Made by a program: the position numbers and the translations under genes
The notes under the pieces: generated by a model
The model's input: only the letters and a program-made list of their open reading frames with translations
Told to the model about the DNA's origin: nothing
Database searches by the model: none
Shown: positions 5,245 through 5,337 of the stretch, one piece after another
How positions within the stretch are numbered: position 1 is the stretch's first letter
Layout: each line of letters starts with the position of its first letter
Source of the DNA: Rhodanobacteraceae bacterium
GTDB lineage: Bacteria; Pseudomonadota; Gammaproteobacteria; Xanthomonadales; Rhodanobacteraceae
Direction of reading: 5' to 3'
DNA: 5,337 nucleotides
NCBI GenBank assembly: GCA_025924775.1
Contig: JAICHS010000173.1
Location: 1 to 5,337 of the forward strand

Positions 5245-5337
5245 TTACCTCGTGTGCCCGGCGCGTGCGTCGAACAACGCCCGCACATCCTGCACGAACA
5301 GCGCGTCGCTGGCGGGGCGCGCGTAGAACATGTGCCC
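5245..5337 (-). CDS. C-terminal end of a probable S10 serine carboxypeptidase (cut by window edge)
   Basis: Only the last 30 codons and the TAA are inside the window. The frame is open from the right edge and reads GHMFYARPASDALFVQDV, then RALFDARAGHTR and stop. The stretch resembles the C-terminus of bacterial S10-family carboxypeptidases, where GHM(F/M/V)Y carries the catalytic His and is followed by a short helix of the form SRxALxxDVRAL. If so, the His at residue 2 of the fragment is the third member of the Ser-Asp-His triad. The short overlap makes the family call tentative; another alpha/beta-hydrolase is possible. The stop lies 4 bases before the chitinase GTG, so the two are almost certainly one transcript, giving an exported peptidase plus chitinase pair. 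Confidence 0.6.
   Translation of the reverse strand, partial: GHMFYARPASDALFVQDVRALFDARAGHTR
5248..5251 (-). promoter_or_regulatory. Shine-Dalgarno GAGG that fixes the chitinase GTG start
   Basis: On the - strand GAGG is followed by TAACCGC and then GTG at 5240, a seven-base spacer. The site overlaps the last codons of the upstream gene, whose TAA is at 5247-5245, so ribosomes finishing that gene stop right at the chitinase start. This arrangement supports GTG 5240 over the longer in-frame ATG 5288 and the shorter ATG 5222. Confidence 0.65.

Noticed and set aside
4125..5288. Longer chitinase starting at ATG 5288.
   Set aside because: The extra 16 residues overlap the upstream coding end and put a Cys/Arg-rich stretch before the signal peptide. 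The GTG at 5240 has a well-placed GAGG and yields a normal signal peptide.
1..5337. CRISPR array, insertion sequence, tRNA or rRNA, phage or defence cassette.
   Set aside because: I saw no regularly spaced repeats, terminal inverted repeats with a transposase, cloverleaf structure or defence-related domain. The window reads as ordinary chromosomal metabolic, signalling and secreted-enzyme genes.

Overview
The window comes from a high-GC bacterial chromosome; GC looks like roughly two thirds by eye and was not counted. Codon third positions are strongly G/C-biased throughout, and nearly every long antisense reading frame stays open as a result. The gene content points to a Gram-negative gammaproteobacterium of the Xanthomonadales/Rhodanobacteraceae type: a MASE2-GGDEF diguanylate cyclase, a secreted COG4798-type predicted methyltransferase, a CHRD-like secreted protein, a GH18 chitinase and a probable S10 carboxypeptidase. 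This taxonomic placement is inference from gene content and style; no marker gene is present.

Layout: three genes on the + strand (left two thirds) converge on three genes on the - strand (right third). The + genes are (i) an amidohydrolase cut by the left edge, 2-1162; (ii) a membrane diguanylate cyclase of AdrA/DgcC architecture, 1366-2451, after a 203-base intergenic region with two small hairpins; (iii) an exported SAM-methyltransferase-fold protein, 2529-3320. The - genes, in transcription order from the right edge, are (iv) the last 30 codons of a probable serine carboxypeptidase, (v) a secreted GH18 chitinase starting 4 bases later at a GTG codon, and (vi) a small secreted CHRD-like protein with a textbook EF-hand loop. 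A strong GC hairpin at 3342-3369 separates the convergent genes and looks like an intrinsic terminator, mainly for the - strand.

How the genes fit together: (iv) and (v) are almost certainly co-transcribed and encode exported hydrolases, which suggests extracellular polymer breakdown for nutrition. Gene (vi) follows 84 bases downstream, and that gap holds a perfect palindrome, TTGACC-TG-GGTCAA, of the FNR/ANR/DNR class, so (vi) may also have its own oxygen- or NO-responsive promoter. The three + genes have no obvious shared pathway. The cyclase makes c-di-GMP and has an intact feedback-inhibition site; the others look like independent transcription units.

I see no mobile element, CRISPR array, tRNA/rRNA, toxin-antitoxin pair or defence cassette, and no convincing undescribed system. 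The items most worth a second look are the FNR-type palindrome, the EF-hand/CHRD-like protein, and the methyltransferase fold carrying an export signal.
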